The notes beneath the pieces were generated by a model that was not told the DNA's origin, ran no database searches, and saw nothing but the letters and a program-made list of their open reading frames with translations. Shown piece after piece: positions 1 through 9,600 of a stretch of 64,000 bases of DNA. The position numbers and the translations under genes were made by a program. Each line of letters starts with the position of its first letter. Positions within the stretch are counted from its first letter, which is position 1. This stretch comes from Woeseiaceae bacterium (GTDB taxonomy: Bacteria; Pseudomonadota; Gammaproteobacteria; Steroidobacterales; Woeseiaceae): positions 1-64,000 of the forward strand of contig JANQPG010000094.1 of the NCBI GenBank assembly GCA_028289545.1, written 5' to 3'.

Positions 1-21
1 GTAAGTTTTTGACTATGGTTC

Positions 22-52
22 TTGACTATTATTTGGTGCTCTCGCATAAAAT
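22..52 (+). promoter_or_regulatory. Candidate promoter of the murein-peptide operon
   Basis: A TTGACT hexamer at 22-27 is followed by CATAAA at 45-50 (17-bp spacer), or alternatively TAAAAT at 47-52 (19-bp spacer). This resembles a sigma-70 promoter. A second copy of TTGACTAT lies 13 bp upstream at 9-16. The element is about 165 bp before the first gene and just upstream of a candidate operator at 77-89. It is called by eye only. Confidence 0.35.
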
Positions 53-76
53 ATCACTGCCCACCAAAAAGTAAAG

Positions 77-89
77 AATTTTTTATTCC
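77..89 (+). promoter_or_regulatory. Candidate RpiR-type operator, site C
   Basis: The sequence AATTTTTTATTCC fits AAT-N3-TTATTCC, which also occurs twice in the divergent promoter at 16.9 kb beside an RpiR-family regulator gene. It lies just downstream of the candidate promoter at 22-52, where a bound repressor would block transcription. Its role as an operator is inferred from the shared sequence and shared pathway of the flanking genes. Confidence 0.4.
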
Positions 90-214
90 CGCTCCAAGGT
101 AGCGCAAAATGACGAGAAATACCTGGAAAATGTGGACAAAAGCGGTGAAAAAGTCCGTATCGGCCCATACTCGAACTGTCGCGATAACGCGGCAGCCAGC
201 ACGCAGGTGACCTG

Positions 215-1270
215 ATGTTTTTAGCGCTCGACCCGATACATTTACGTCGCTGGCCACTGGCTTTGATGGGCGTAGTGCTGGCTTTGAGCGGCTGCAGCTC
301 GGGCTCTTCGACCATTCGCACGGAGTCGGAAAATCAGAACAGCCGCGTCAGCATTGTGGTGATCCATTTCACGGCCATCGACTTCGACGAGTCGCTCGGC
401 GTACTGACGCAGCGCTCGTCCCGCCCGGTCAGTTCGCACTACCTGATTCCCGAGCCGAACGACCCGAGCTATTCGAAACGTTCGCTCAAGGTGTACGAAC
501 TCGTCGACGAGAACCGCCGCGCCTGGCACGCCGGCAAGAGTTACTGGCGGGGCCGCACGGCGCTCAACGATCAGTCGATCGGCATCGAGCTCGTCAACGT
601 GCCCACCTGTTTCCGGCAGTTTGAGACGCCGCGGCCCGAGATAGCCGCTGCACAGGGAGCAGCGCCCGAAGCGGCGGCGACGCGGCCCGCTGAGATTTGT
701 TTTTTCCCGGATTTTGCGGAATCCCAGTTCGAGCTGCTCGTCGATCTCCTGCGAGGGATACTGCGCCGGCACCCGAACATTGAGCCGACGCATATCGTTG
801 CGCATTCCGACATTGCGCCGGACCGCAAGATCGATCCCGGTCCGCGCTTTCCGTGGGAACGGCTTCACGAGCTGGGCTTCGGCGCCTGGTACGACAACGG
901 GACCGTCGTTCGCTACTGGCGGCGCTTCCTCGAGCAACCGCTGCCGCTCAGCAACGTGCAGGCCGCGCTGAACACCTACGGCTACCCGATCGAGGTCACC
1001 GGTGTTGCCGACGAACAAACCAAAGACGTGCTGTCGGCGTTCCAGATGCACTTCCGGCCTTACGAGGTCAGCGGCGAAGCAACGCCGGAAACCGTTGCGA
1101 CGCTTTTTGCGCTGATCGACAAATACTACCCTGAAGAACTCCCACCGCTGCTGGTCGTCGATACGATCGTCGATACACCGCCGGCGGAGGACAACCCACC
1201 GGGTGAAGACGAAGCAGAGATATCGGAAACGCTTGTACCCCCCTCCAGTCCTCAGGACGACACGCCGTAA
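215..1270 (+). CDS. N-acetylmuramoyl-L-alanine amidase (AmiD-like lipoprotein)
   Basis: This enzyme should cleave the bond between MurNAc and the stem peptide, probably anchored to the outer membrane. The N-terminus has a short hydrophobic segment and a lipobox LSGC with Cys27. An Amidase_2 domain spans roughly residues 45-220. Plausible zinc ligands are His51 (VIHFTA), His75 and His197 (AHSD), with Asp207 in the DPGPRFPW motif. A peptidoglycan-binding-1-like domain follows at about 235-300, then an acidic, proline-rich tail. The ATG at 215 has AGGTGA upstream. The stop overlaps the next start (TAATG), so it heads a coupled operon for murein-peptide breakdown. Confidence 0.88.
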   Translation: MFLALDPIHLRRWPLALMGVVLALSGCSSGSSTIRTESENQNSRVSIVVIHFTAIDFDESLGVLTQRSSRPVSSHYLIPEPNDPSYSKRSLKVYELVDENRRAWHAGKSYWRGRTALNDQSIGIELVNVPTCFRQFETPRPEIAAAQGAAPEAAATRPAEICFFPDFAESQFELLVDLLRGILRRHPNIEPTHIVAHSDIAPDRKIDPGPRFPWERLHELGFGAWYDNGTVVRYWRRFLEQPLPLSNVQAALNTYGYPIEVTGVADEQTKDVLSAFQMHFRPYEVSGEATPETVATLFALIDKYYPEELPPLLVVDTIVDTPPAEDNPPGEDEAEISETLVPPSSPQDDTP

Positions 1271-2445
1271 TGATTGCCGACAGCTTTAGCTACGTTGCCA
1301 TTCTGGTTGCGCTCGGTGGCGGGCTGACCTACCTCGAAAAACGCAGCAAGAGCCGCTTCTTCGAGTACGCGCCGCCGATAGTGCTGCTGTACTTCGGCGT
1401 GATGCTGCTGGCGACCGCGGCCGTCTGGCCGGGCCCGGGCGAAAACGCGGATATCGACGCCGCGTATCGCGCGTTGCGCAACAACCTGCTGCCCGCCATG
1501 ATCTTCCTGATGCTGCTGAAGAGCGATTTGCGGCAAATTCGAAAACTGGGTTTGCGCATGCTCCTTGCGTTTCTTGCCGCAACTCTCAGCATCATGGTCG
1601 GGTTTGTCGTTGCGTTTGCGATCTTTCAGAGCCTGCTCGAGCCGGATGCCTGGAAAACATTTGCCGCGCTCAGCGGCAGCTGGATGGGCGGCACGGGCAA
1701 CATGGCCGCGATTCAGGGCGCCCTCGACGTACCGGATTCGAGTATGGGCTACACGCTGTTGATCGACTCGATCGACTACGCGATCTGGGTCATTCTGCTG
1801 CTGGCGCTGGTCCCGTACGCCAAACACTTCAACCGCTGGTCGAAGGCGGACACGTCAGTGATCGACAGCGTGGGCGCTCGGCTCGAGGCGGAGCAGCAGG
1901 CGGAGGGCAAATCCATACAGGGCACCGATCTGCTGTTCCTGCTTGGCCTGTCGCTGCTCGTCTCGGCGATAGTGCAGGCGCTGTCTATCGGACTGCCGAC
2001 GGGTGCGTTCATGACGACGACAACCTGGGTGGTGCTGATCGTGACCGTGCTGGGGGTCATCGGCGCGGTAACGCCGCTCGGCAGAATCCCGGGTTCCGGG
2101 GAACTCGCAACGGTCATGCTGTACGTCATCATTGCGCTGATCGCGTCGCGCGCCAGTTTTGCCGAACTCAGCAAGGCGCCGATCTATATTGTCGCGGGGC
2201 TGGTCATTCTGGCTATCCACGGCTCGATAATGGTTGCCGTCGCCAAACTGTTCCGGGTGGATCTGTTCTCACTCGGCGTGGCTTCGCTTGCGAACATTGG
2301 CGGCGTCGCCTCCGCGCCGATATTGGCTGCCGCGTATTCGCGAGTCCTGATACCTGTTGGCGTCCTGATGGCTATGTTGGGCTATATTGTCGGGACCGCC
2401 GGCGGCCTGCTCGTTGGTCGAATCCTGTCTGGAATTGCCGCATGA
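1270..2445 (+). CDS. DUF819 family multi-pass membrane protein, putative transporter
   Basis: The 391-residue protein is almost entirely hydrophobic, with about 10-12 membrane segments, and resembles the DUF819 (YjcL-like) family. A glycine-rich stretch SWMGGTGNMAAI near residue 145 and a second such stretch LANIGGVASAP near 345 suggest an internally duplicated transporter fold. The substrate of the family is not firmly known to me. It overlaps the amidase gene by 1 bp and the NlpC/P60 gene by 4 bp, so it is translated with two murein hydrolases. A role in moving a murein fragment, peptide or amino acid is inferred from that position. Confidence 0.8.
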   Translation: MIADSFSYVAILVALGGGLTYLEKRSKSRFFEYAPPIVLLYFGVMLLATAAVWPGPGENADIDAAYRALRNNLLPAMIFLMLLKSDLRQIRKLGLRMLLAFLAATLSIMVGFVVAFAIFQSLLEPDAWKTFAALSGSWMGGTGNMAAIQGALDVPDSSMGYTLLIDSIDYAIWVILLLALVPYAKHFNRWSKADTSVIDSVGARLEAEQQAEGKSIQGTDLLFLLGLSLLVSAIVQALSIGLPTGAFMTTTTWVVLIVTVLGVIGAVTPLGRIPGSGELATVMLYVIIALIASRASFAELSKAPIYIVAGLVILAIHGSIMVAVAKLFRVDLFSLGVASLANIGGVASAPILAAAYSRVLIPVGVLMAMLGYIVGTAGGLLVGRILSGIAA

Positions 2446-3869
2446 GCCACTCAGCCACACGCGTAAGCCCGCTTGTTACCGCGCTGACGGCAGCGCCCAT
2501 CGCAGCGCTAATTGCAGCCTGTTCGGAGGCGCCGCCGGCAGGCAGCGATAACACTTTTGCAACCGACGTACCCGGCATCGAAGAGCAACACCTCGATCCC
2601 GGCTTCTGGCTCGAACGCACTCAGAACGCCGACCGCCTGTTGATGTCCACTGACGACATCCGGGCGTTCAACAACCGCTCGTTCGACGTAGTCGACAACA
2701 TGGTGCGGCTCGAATCCCACCCGCAGAGCCTCGATCGGGAGACGCTCATTGAGCGCGTGCGGCAAATCAGCAAACCTTCGGGGAGCGAACGCTGGTACGC
2801 CGACAGCCGACAGCTCACGAACGAAGACTGGGCGGCTTACGATGCAACGCTGAACCTCGACGCGATCGAAGACAGCAATCCAACAGCATTTGGTTTGGTC
2901 GTGAAGCGCGCCAGCATGCGCAGCTACCCGACCGACGACGCGATCTTCAACACCGAAACGCCCACCGACATCGACCGCTTCCAGGAGAACGGCCTGTTCC
3001 CGGGCGACGCCGTGGCTGTGCTGCATACGAGCCGCGACGGCGAGTGGCTGCTCGTGCAGAGCTTCAACTACCTGGCCTGGGTGCGAAGCGAGTACGTTGC
3101 GATCGGCAGCCTGGCCGATGTTCTCGGCTTCCGGCAGAGCCTCGAAGCGCAGCCCCTGGTCGTGACCGGCGACAAGGTGTTCACGGCCTACAATCCTCAC
3201 GTCAACGCCGTCTCGGAGCTGCAGCTCGACATGGGCATCCGGCTGCCGCTGGTGCCGCGCGACGAGGCTGGAGATGACGTACACGGACAAAACCCCTACG
3301 CCAGCTACGTTGTGCGCCTGCCGGTGCGCGGAGAAGACGGCTCGCTCGCTTTCGAGATCGCGCTGATCCCCCGCAGCCAGGACGTAAGGCTGGGCTTCCT
3401 GCCGTACACGCGCGCGAACGTAATTCGCCAGTCGTTCAAGTTCCTGGGCGAACGCTACGGCTGGGGACACGACTACAACGCCCGCGACTGCACGGGCTTT
3501 GTGTCGGAGGTGTACAAAACCTTCGGCATATTGCTGCCCAGAAACTCGGGCGACCAGCGCGACAGCATCATTGGCGAGAACACCCGCTTCGACGAAGGTT
3601 CGGAGCGTATTGAGCGCACGGCGGCGCTTGACGCTCTCGACGTCGGCAACCTGATTTACATACCCGGACATGTCATGCTGCATCTGGGTGATGTCGACGG
3701 CGAAGCCTATGTCATCCATGACGTCAACGGGCTCAGCTACGCGAAGACGGACGGCGAGCTGTACAGCGGTGTGCTGAACACCGTCGCCGTCACACCGCTT
3801 GAGCCGCTCAAGTCTTCGAGCGGCAAGGACTACGTGGACTTGATCATGAGCATCAAGTCCATCAGGTAA
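2442..3869 (+). CDS. SH3-NlpC/P60 gamma-D-glutamyl-L-diamino acid endopeptidase lipoprotein
   Basis: The product should cut murein peptides between D-Glu and the diamino acid. It has a lipobox LIAAC (Cys27), an N-terminal stabilising region (about 45-150), paired SH3b-like domains (about 155-320) and an NlpC/P60 domain (about 325-455). The catalytic triad candidates are Cys350 in RDCTGF, His410 in PGHVMLH and His426 in VIHDVNG. At 475 residues it matches the multi-domain N_NLPC_P60/SH3 architecture. It overlaps the DUF819 gene by 4 bp and is followed 14 bp later by the epimerase gene, the same order of activities as in ykf-type murein peptide operons. Confidence 0.88.
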   Translation: MSHSATRVSPLVTALTAAPIAALIAACSEAPPAGSDNTFATDVPGIEEQHLDPGFWLERTQNADRLLMSTDDIRAFNNRSFDVVDNMVRLESHPQSLDRETLIERVRQISKPSGSERWYADSRQLTNEDWAAYDATLNLDAIEDSNPTAFGLVVKRASMRSYPTDDAIFNTETPTDIDRFQENGLFPGDAVAVLHTSRDGEWLLVQSFNYLAWVRSEYVAIGSLADVLGFRQSLEAQPLVVTGDKVFTAYNPHVNAVSELQLDMGIRLPLVPRDEAGDDVHGQNPYASYVVRLPVRGEDGSLAFEIALIPRSQDVRLGFLPYTRANVIRQSFKFLGERYGWGHDYNARDCTGFVSEVYKTFGILLPRNSGDQRDSIIGENTRFDEGSERIERTAALDALDVGNLIYIPGHVMLHLGDVDGEAYVIHDVNGLSYAKTDGELYSGVLNTVAVTPLEPLKSSSGKDYVDLIMSIKSIR

Positions 3870-3883
3870 CGGACACCCATACT

Positions 3884-4999
3884 ATGAAAATTACCGGCAT
3901 CGAACTCGGCAAACTGCGTGTTCCGCTCAAATCCCCGTTCAAGACGGCGCTACGCTCCGTCGACCACATGGAAGACGTGGTCATCATCCTGAACACGGAT
4001 ACGGGGCACAAAGGCTACGGCAGCGCACCCGCCACGGCCGTCATTACCGGGGAAACCCACGGCTCGATCATCGAGGCCATACGCACGGTCATAGCGCCGA
4101 GCATCATTGGCGAAGACATTCGTAATCTCAATCGGATCGTCAACCTGATCCAGAAATCCATCTTCACGAACTTCAGCGCCAAAGCGGCGGTCGAGATTGC
4201 CGTTTACGATCTGTTCGCACAATCTTTCAACGCGCCGCTGTATCGTGTGCTCGGCGGCGGCGAGCCGGTCATCTCCACGGACATTACGATCAGCGTCGAT
4301 TACATCGATAAGATGGTGCAGGACGCGCAGGACGCCGTGGAACGCGGCTTTGAAGCGCTCAAAATCAAGGTGGGCAAAGATCTGGCGCTCGACATACAGC
4401 GCGTCAAGGCTATTGCGGCCGCCATCAGCGACAAGGCGCTCATACGCCTCGACGCCAACCAGGGCTGGACACCGAAACAAACCGTCACGGCGCTGCGCGA
4501 ACTCGAGAGCAGCGGCATCGAACTCGAGTTCATCGAGCAGCCCGTGCGCGGCGACGACGTCGAAGGCATGAAATACATTACCGAACGGGTGTCGACGCCC
4601 GTCATGGCCGACGAAAGCACGTTCGGACCCAAGGAAGTGATCGACCTCATCCAGATGCGCGGCGCCGACATCATCAACATCAAGCTCATGAAAACGGGCG
4701 GCATCTCCAACGCCATCAACATTGCCGACATTGCGTCGCTCTACGACGTCGAGTGCATGATCGGCTGCATGCTCGAGACGAGCATTGGCGTAGCCGCTGC
4801 CGCGCACGTGGCGGTCGCCAAGTCCAACATCATTACCCGCGTCGACCTCGATGCGCCGTCGCTCGCCACGGTCAACCCGGTTGTGAGCGGCGTCAGCTTC
4901 GACAACGCCGAAATCCGCATTAGCGACGCACCCGGTCTGGGTATCGAATACATCGACGACCTGTCGATGCTCGAATTTGGGAAAGCAGCCTCGCTCTAG
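3884..4999 (+). CDS. L-Ala-D/L-Glu epimerase (dipeptide epimerase, enolase superfamily)
   Basis: This cytoplasmic enzyme converts L-Ala-D-Glu released from murein into L-Ala-L-Glu, which ordinary peptidases can use. The enolase-superfamily signature is complete: Lys160 and Lys162 in KIKVG, metal ligands Asp190 (RLDANQ), Glu218 (FIEQP) and Asp243 (MADES), and the second catalytic lysine Lys267 in NIKLMKTGG. The 371-residue length is normal for the muconate-cycloisomerase/dipeptide-epimerase subgroup. Substrate assignment rests on the operon with an amidase and an NlpC/P60 endopeptidase. Other dipeptide specificities cannot be excluded. Confidence 0.87.
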   Translation: MKITGIELGKLRVPLKSPFKTALRSVDHMEDVVIILNTDTGHKGYGSAPATAVITGETHGSIIEAIRTVIAPSIIGEDIRNLNRIVNLIQKSIFTNFSAKAAVEIAVYDLFAQSFNAPLYRVLGGGEPVISTDITISVDYIDKMVQDAQDAVERGFEALKIKVGKDLALDIQRVKAIAAAISDKALIRLDANQGWTPKQTVTALRELESSGIELEFIEQPVRGDDVEGMKYITERVSTPVMADESTFGPKEVIDLIQMRGADIINIKLMKTGGISNAINIADIASLYDVECMIGCMLETSIGVAAAAHVAVAKSNIITRVDLDAPSLATVNPVVSGVSFDNAEIRISDAPGLGIEYIDDLSMLEFGKAASL

Positions 5000-5018
5000 G
5001 AGATATTGACCGGGGCGG

Positions 5019-5033
5019 CACGATGCCATCGTG
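5019..5033. terminator. Short inverted repeat between convergent genes
   Basis: CACGAT and ATCGTG form a 6-bp stem with a 3-nt loop in the gap between the epimerase gene and the convergent GH28 gene. No T-tract follows, so any role as a terminator is weakly supported. Confidence 0.25.
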
Positions 5034-5075
5034 AGAGAGGGTCTAACCGGACACCGGGCGCCCTTTGCGTGTCAG

Positions 5076-6527
5076 TCAGTTTTCGGTTGCCAGATTGTGC
5101 ACCCGGCTGTAGCGAATACGTTGAACGTTTTCCTGAAGAATGGGCGTGGCGCTGGTGTCTACCGTAATATCGTAAAGCGCCACACCCTCCAGCCCGATGA
5201 GAGCCAGCGCTGATCTCGATTGGCTTTCATCCCGGTCGTCGATCACGATGTCTTTCACGGCAACGTGTTTCGCATTTCCGAGAACGAAGTGGGCCGGCAC
5301 GCTTGCGTAGTTCTTGCTGGCTGAGTCACGGCGAATATCCCTGTTGCCTGTAGGCTTGTCGCCGCTTTCCGCAAGATCAAACACGGTGTCGGGCGTCATG
5401 ACGTTGATGTTCTGCAAGGTGAGATTGCGAATGGGCGCCTTGGGATGACCGGCAATTAGACTTGCGCCTGGTGTATCGATCGAAATGTTCGAGAAGACCA
5501 AACCATCTATTTGGCCGTAATCACTGTCGGTGGTTCGCCGGTCGACGTCTACGTATATGGGATAGTGCCGCCCCCAACGTCCGCCTGTCTTGATGATGAT
5601 GTTGTCGAACCGGTTGTTTCGAAAATGGCCGCCGTCGTACTGAAACAGCGATATCCCGTAGCGACTTTCATTGATCACAATATTGGAGAATGTCGTATTC
5701 TGAATTCCCTTGTAGACCTGTGTGCCGAATTTAATCGCGCCGTCGTCACTCTCAACATAGCTGTCCGATACGACGAGGTTGTCGACAATCCTTCGGTAGG
5801 ACTTGATAACAATCGCGTCATCGCCGGTTCGAATATTCGCGCGGGTGATAAACGCGTTTTGGGTATCGGTGATCTGAATACCATCCGTGTTCGGACTCCG
5901 CCGGTCGTTCTCGATACGCACATCGACCGCGCTGACGTCGTCGCAGCGATTGAACTTGAGTGCAAATGACGGCAGATTTTCAAACTGCACGCCGCGAACG
6001 TGCACGTTGCTGCAGTCGGCAAGCTCGACCGTCGGTTCTGGACGCGGAAGCGTTGGACGACTGATCCCCAGATCGTAGAAATTGTCGTCCCAGAAAGCGG
6101 GTCCGGAGCCGTTTATTCTTCCCGGCCCCTGGATGATCAGATTGCTTACCCCCGGGGCGTAAATCGCAGCGTAGTATTTGCGCGGCCCATCGGAACGCGG
6201 ACCGTCGTGTTCGATTTTCGGGTATAGCGAGATATCGGGAATCAGCCTGAGCTCCGCCCCCGCTCGAAGGTGAAACTCCATATCGGAACCCAGCTCAATG
6301 CCTCCGGTATCCCAGACACCCGCCGGAACGATCACGCTACCGCCAGTACCCTTGCAAGCATCTATCGCAGCCTGAATGGAACCGGTGTCCGGCTGCTGAT
6401 CGTTCGGTATTGCGCCGTAGTCCGTAATTGGACAATGCCCGGTATCCGCTGACGCGGTTTCGTGGCCCGCACCGCCGAGACCGGCAAGAATCAGCAAGAA
6501 TACGGAATTGAGAAAGTCATGACGCAT
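5076..6527 (-). CDS. Secreted GH28-like beta-helix glycoside hydrolase (polygalacturonase family)
   Basis: The 483-residue protein has an N-terminal signal peptide (about 1-27) and a right-handed beta-helix of the polygalacturonase superfamily. The start region DYGAIPND and the catalytic motifs NTDG (213-216) and TGDD (234-237) are clear. The usual G-H-G and R-I-K motifs of endo-polygalacturonases are not visible. In their place are SDDGAIKFGTQ (260-270) and SRYGISL. The fold is secure, but pectin specificity is not. It lies downstream of a TBDR on the same strand, separated by a terminator-like hairpin, which suggests a small polysaccharide-uptake unit. Confidence 0.75.
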   Translation of the reverse strand: MRHDFLNSVFLLILAGLGGAGHETASADTGHCPITDYGAIPNDQQPDTGSIQAAIDACKGTGGSVIVPAGVWDTGGIELGSDMEFHLRAGAELRLIPDISLYPKIEHDGPRSDGPRKYYAAIYAPGVSNLIIQGPGRINGSGPAFWDDNFYDLGISRPTLPRPEPTVELADCSNVHVRGVQFENLPSFALKFNRCDDVSAVDVRIENDRRSPNTDGIQITDTQNAFITRANIRTGDDAIVIKSYRRIVDNLVVSDSYVESDDGAIKFGTQVYKGIQNTTFSNIVINESRYGISLFQYDGGHFRNNRFDNIIIKTGGRWGRHYPIYVDVDRRTTDSDYGQIDGLVFSNISIDTPGASLIAGHPKAPIRNLTLQNINVMTPDTVFDLAESGDKPTGNRDIRRDSASKNYASVPAHFVLGNAKHVAVKDIVIDDRDESQSRSALALIGLEGVALYDITVDTSATPILQENVQRIRYSRVHNLATEN

Positions 6528-6544
6528 TGGTTTGTGTCCAGATT

Positions 6545-6585
6545 AAAAAGATCGTGAGCGCCAAGAGGGGATGACGCTCACGATC
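6545..6585 (-). terminator. Rho-independent terminator after the STN-TBDR gene
   Basis: An 11-bp perfect stem (6550-6560 with 6575-6585, arms GATCGTGAGCG and CGCTCACGATC) encloses a 14-nt loop. On the minus strand it is followed directly by TTTTT. It sits 20 bp past the TBDR stop and just before the GH28 start. It should end or attenuate the receptor transcript before the hydrolase gene. Confidence 0.75.
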
Positions 6586-6604
6586 CGACGAGGCGCGGTG
6601 CCAA

Positions 6605-9600
6605 TTAAAATCGCGCCCTGATACCCAGACGCCAGGTTCGGCCAAACTGCTCCACCTGCTCGAATATGGGTCCGGAGAACTCGTCGCTGCGATAGAACAG
6701 CTCGCTTCTCTCGTCCGTCAGGTTCGATACCGCGGCGAACAACCTCAGATCGCCGTTAAAGTTGTATCGAAATGTGGCGCCGAGACGGAAACGTTCCGCG
6801 GAGAAGATGTCCCGGTTTGGATTATCCGCATCCACCTGATCCAGGAGCTCCTCCCGATAGTTGAGCGTCAGACGGAAAGTGATTTTTTCATCCTCGTAGC
6901 CCAATCCGAGATTGCCGATCACCTCCGGCTGGTCCGGCAACTCGAACTCCTCGCCGCCGCGGACGGCAAAAGAACTTGTCGAGCCCTCGATAAACGAAAC
7001 GTTGCCGTCTATGAACAAGTTGCTGAGGAACCCCGGCAGGTAGTCGGTGAAGTGACTCCCGGCGAATTCAATTCCGTAGAGCTCACCATCTGACGCATTG
7101 ATAACCTGCTCGAGGTTCGTTATCGGAAGCCCGGTCAATGGGTCGGTAGCATCGGTTGCGCTGATCTGCGCAATGATGTCCGGATTGTCCGTGTTGACCT
7201 CGATAAAGACGTCCTGAAGGTCCTTGTAATAGAGTGCGACCGTAATGTTGCTGCTATCGTTCGGATACCAGCCCACGTTGAAGTCGACCTGATCCGCGAT
7301 CAGCGGCCGAAGATCGGGATTCCCCCCACGCGATTCAATGTTGTAGTCGGGACACAGATCTCTGTTCACGCCGTCAATGGGAACGCTGATGGTCTGCTGA
7401 CACGCTCCCGGTCCGTCATCAGCCTGCGCCCACGCCTGAGTATCAAAGCGATAGACGTTTTCGGTCAGCGCGTTGGCGTCGCCAAAGCTCGGTCGAACCT
7501 GCGCCCGCGACAGTCCAAAACGTATTACGACTTCATCGGTCAAGTCGTATCGCAGGTGCAGCGCGGGAAAGAACTCTTCGTACTCGTTTTGGAACGTTTC
7601 GATGGCGTTGGCCTCGCCGGTTACGGCGCGACCAAACACGATCTCGTTCTCGATCGGCTCGCCGTCGGGGGTAAAGCCGGCAAGATCGGAGATTTCAGCG
7701 TTCTGACGGGTGAGGCCGGTTGCATCGTATTGCGTTTGTTCGAATCGCACACCCGTCACAACACGTAGCCGGGGCGTGAGATTGAACGAGGCCATAAGGT
7801 AGGCCGCTCGGGTTTCTTCCTCAGCCGAATAATCGACGCGCTGGTCCGTCGGCTGCACCCCGGTAATATCCACTAACTGATCGATGAAGGCGTTGGAAAA
7901 CCCGAACTCGGGAAAACCCAGGAGCGCATCAACGCCGCCCGTATTGGGCAAAGAGCTTCCTGTGAACTGCAGTGGATAGTCACCAAGCGAGATGGGCAAG
8001 CCAGCCGCGGCAAATTCTGCGCGATCATCGTCATTGAAGCTCTCCACCAACTCGCCGCGCTCAAACACCCGCTCTCGGTTCCGAAACTTGAAGCCCCCCT
8101 TGATCGTCATTTCGCGATTGAAAGCGACAAAATCCCGCTCGAGGTCAGCGTTAAAGGAAGAGACCTCGTCATGGCGGTCCTCCTCGAGCACCAGAAGCTG
8201 AGTGAGTTCGAAATCGTCCTGCGTGGGCCTGTAGTCCAGATCGAAAGACCCGTCCAGATCGCCGGAACCGACATAGACAAAATCCGCAAAATCTCGGCCC
8301 CAGACCGCATCGACGATGCTGTCGTTTCTGTCAGGGCTGTTGAGCTGCCATTGAGCGCGGCCGCCCCGCTCGATCTCGAAATCGTTGCGGGAAAAATCCG
8401 CGTCATAGCTCAACGTCCATTCGTCGTCGGAGCCAAACCGATTCTCGCCCTCGAAGTGAACCGCATAGGTTGTTTCTTCACTGGGCAGGAAAAACACCTG
8501 GCGCTCGATGTCGATGTCCGAGAACCGGCCGCGCCCGGGTTCGGTGATTTCTATTTCGCCGCTGTTGGCGTCTCGAAGTTCCACTTCCTGCGCCACACGG
8601 CGATCGTCGTCTTCCAGTGAACCGTAGACGAAAGACAGCTGGTATTTCCCGAACCGATCCGCGTCCCAGTCGAAGACGGCCGTCGCGCCAATACGCTCTC
8701 GTTCGCCGCGCTCGATTCGAGTATCAATTTCCGAAGGCGCAAAAATGGTTACGCCATCGACCAGGTCGCTGTCCTCGCCGCTGATACCGGCTCCCGACTG
8801 AGAGCGCAGGCGGTCACCGTGCACTGTCCGCCGCGAATAGTACACACCCAGCGCCGCACCCAATTCGCCCAGATTTGTATCGAAGCGCTTCGTAACATCC
8901 GAAATGATCTGCGGATCGAGGCTGTCCGCATCCTGCCGGTAGTTTCCCTGAAACGTAAGCTTCCCGGTCAGGTCGGCTTTCCGATCGAATGCCGACAGCG
9001 GACGCATGTCCAACTTGGCTCCCAGCGAATCGTGATCGGTATCTGGAAACAGAGTCTTGCCGACTTCAGCGCGGCTCAGTAGATCAGCGGGGATGACGTC
9101 GAGCGCAACCGAGCGGTCTCCGTTTGCCGATGACGAGCCCAATTGAGCGTTGTTCAACGTGACCTGAGCAAAGTCGGAACTCAGTCCGCGAATTCGAATA
9201 AAGCGCCCTTCACCCTCTTGTTCGATGACCGTCACGCCCGATAGACGACCAATCGACTCGGCGAGCGTCTCATCGGGAAAGTCACCGAAGTCGTCTGCCG
9301 TGATCACCGAAACGATGTTGTCGGCAACCCTCTCGATCGCGGACGCCTGCTGAAGCTGTTGACGAATACCGATCACGGTAATTGTCTCCAGCGCGGTTTC
9401 GTCTTCTGCAGCACCCTCTTCAGCGGCCGTACCGGCCTCAGCGGATTCCTCTGCACCCGCGCCAACGCTAAACACGGCCGCCGCCATGGCGCCCAATCCC
9501 GCCTTGTTCTTCACGTTCATGCTGTCCCCCCCGGGAGCCGACTTACCGTCGGTTGCAATACTCAAGACAACCCGATTGCTGAACGTGGGGATTAAACCCG

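Noticed and set aside
13..321. Minus-strand frame at the left edge
   Set aside because: It overlaps the promoter and start of the amidase gene and has no protein-like pattern.
2508..3719. Long open frame (403 codons) on the minus strand
   Set aside because: It is antisense to the NlpC/P60 gene, has no recognisable domains and reflects GC-rich codon bias on the opposite strand. The same applies to 3950-5029 and 56706-58061.
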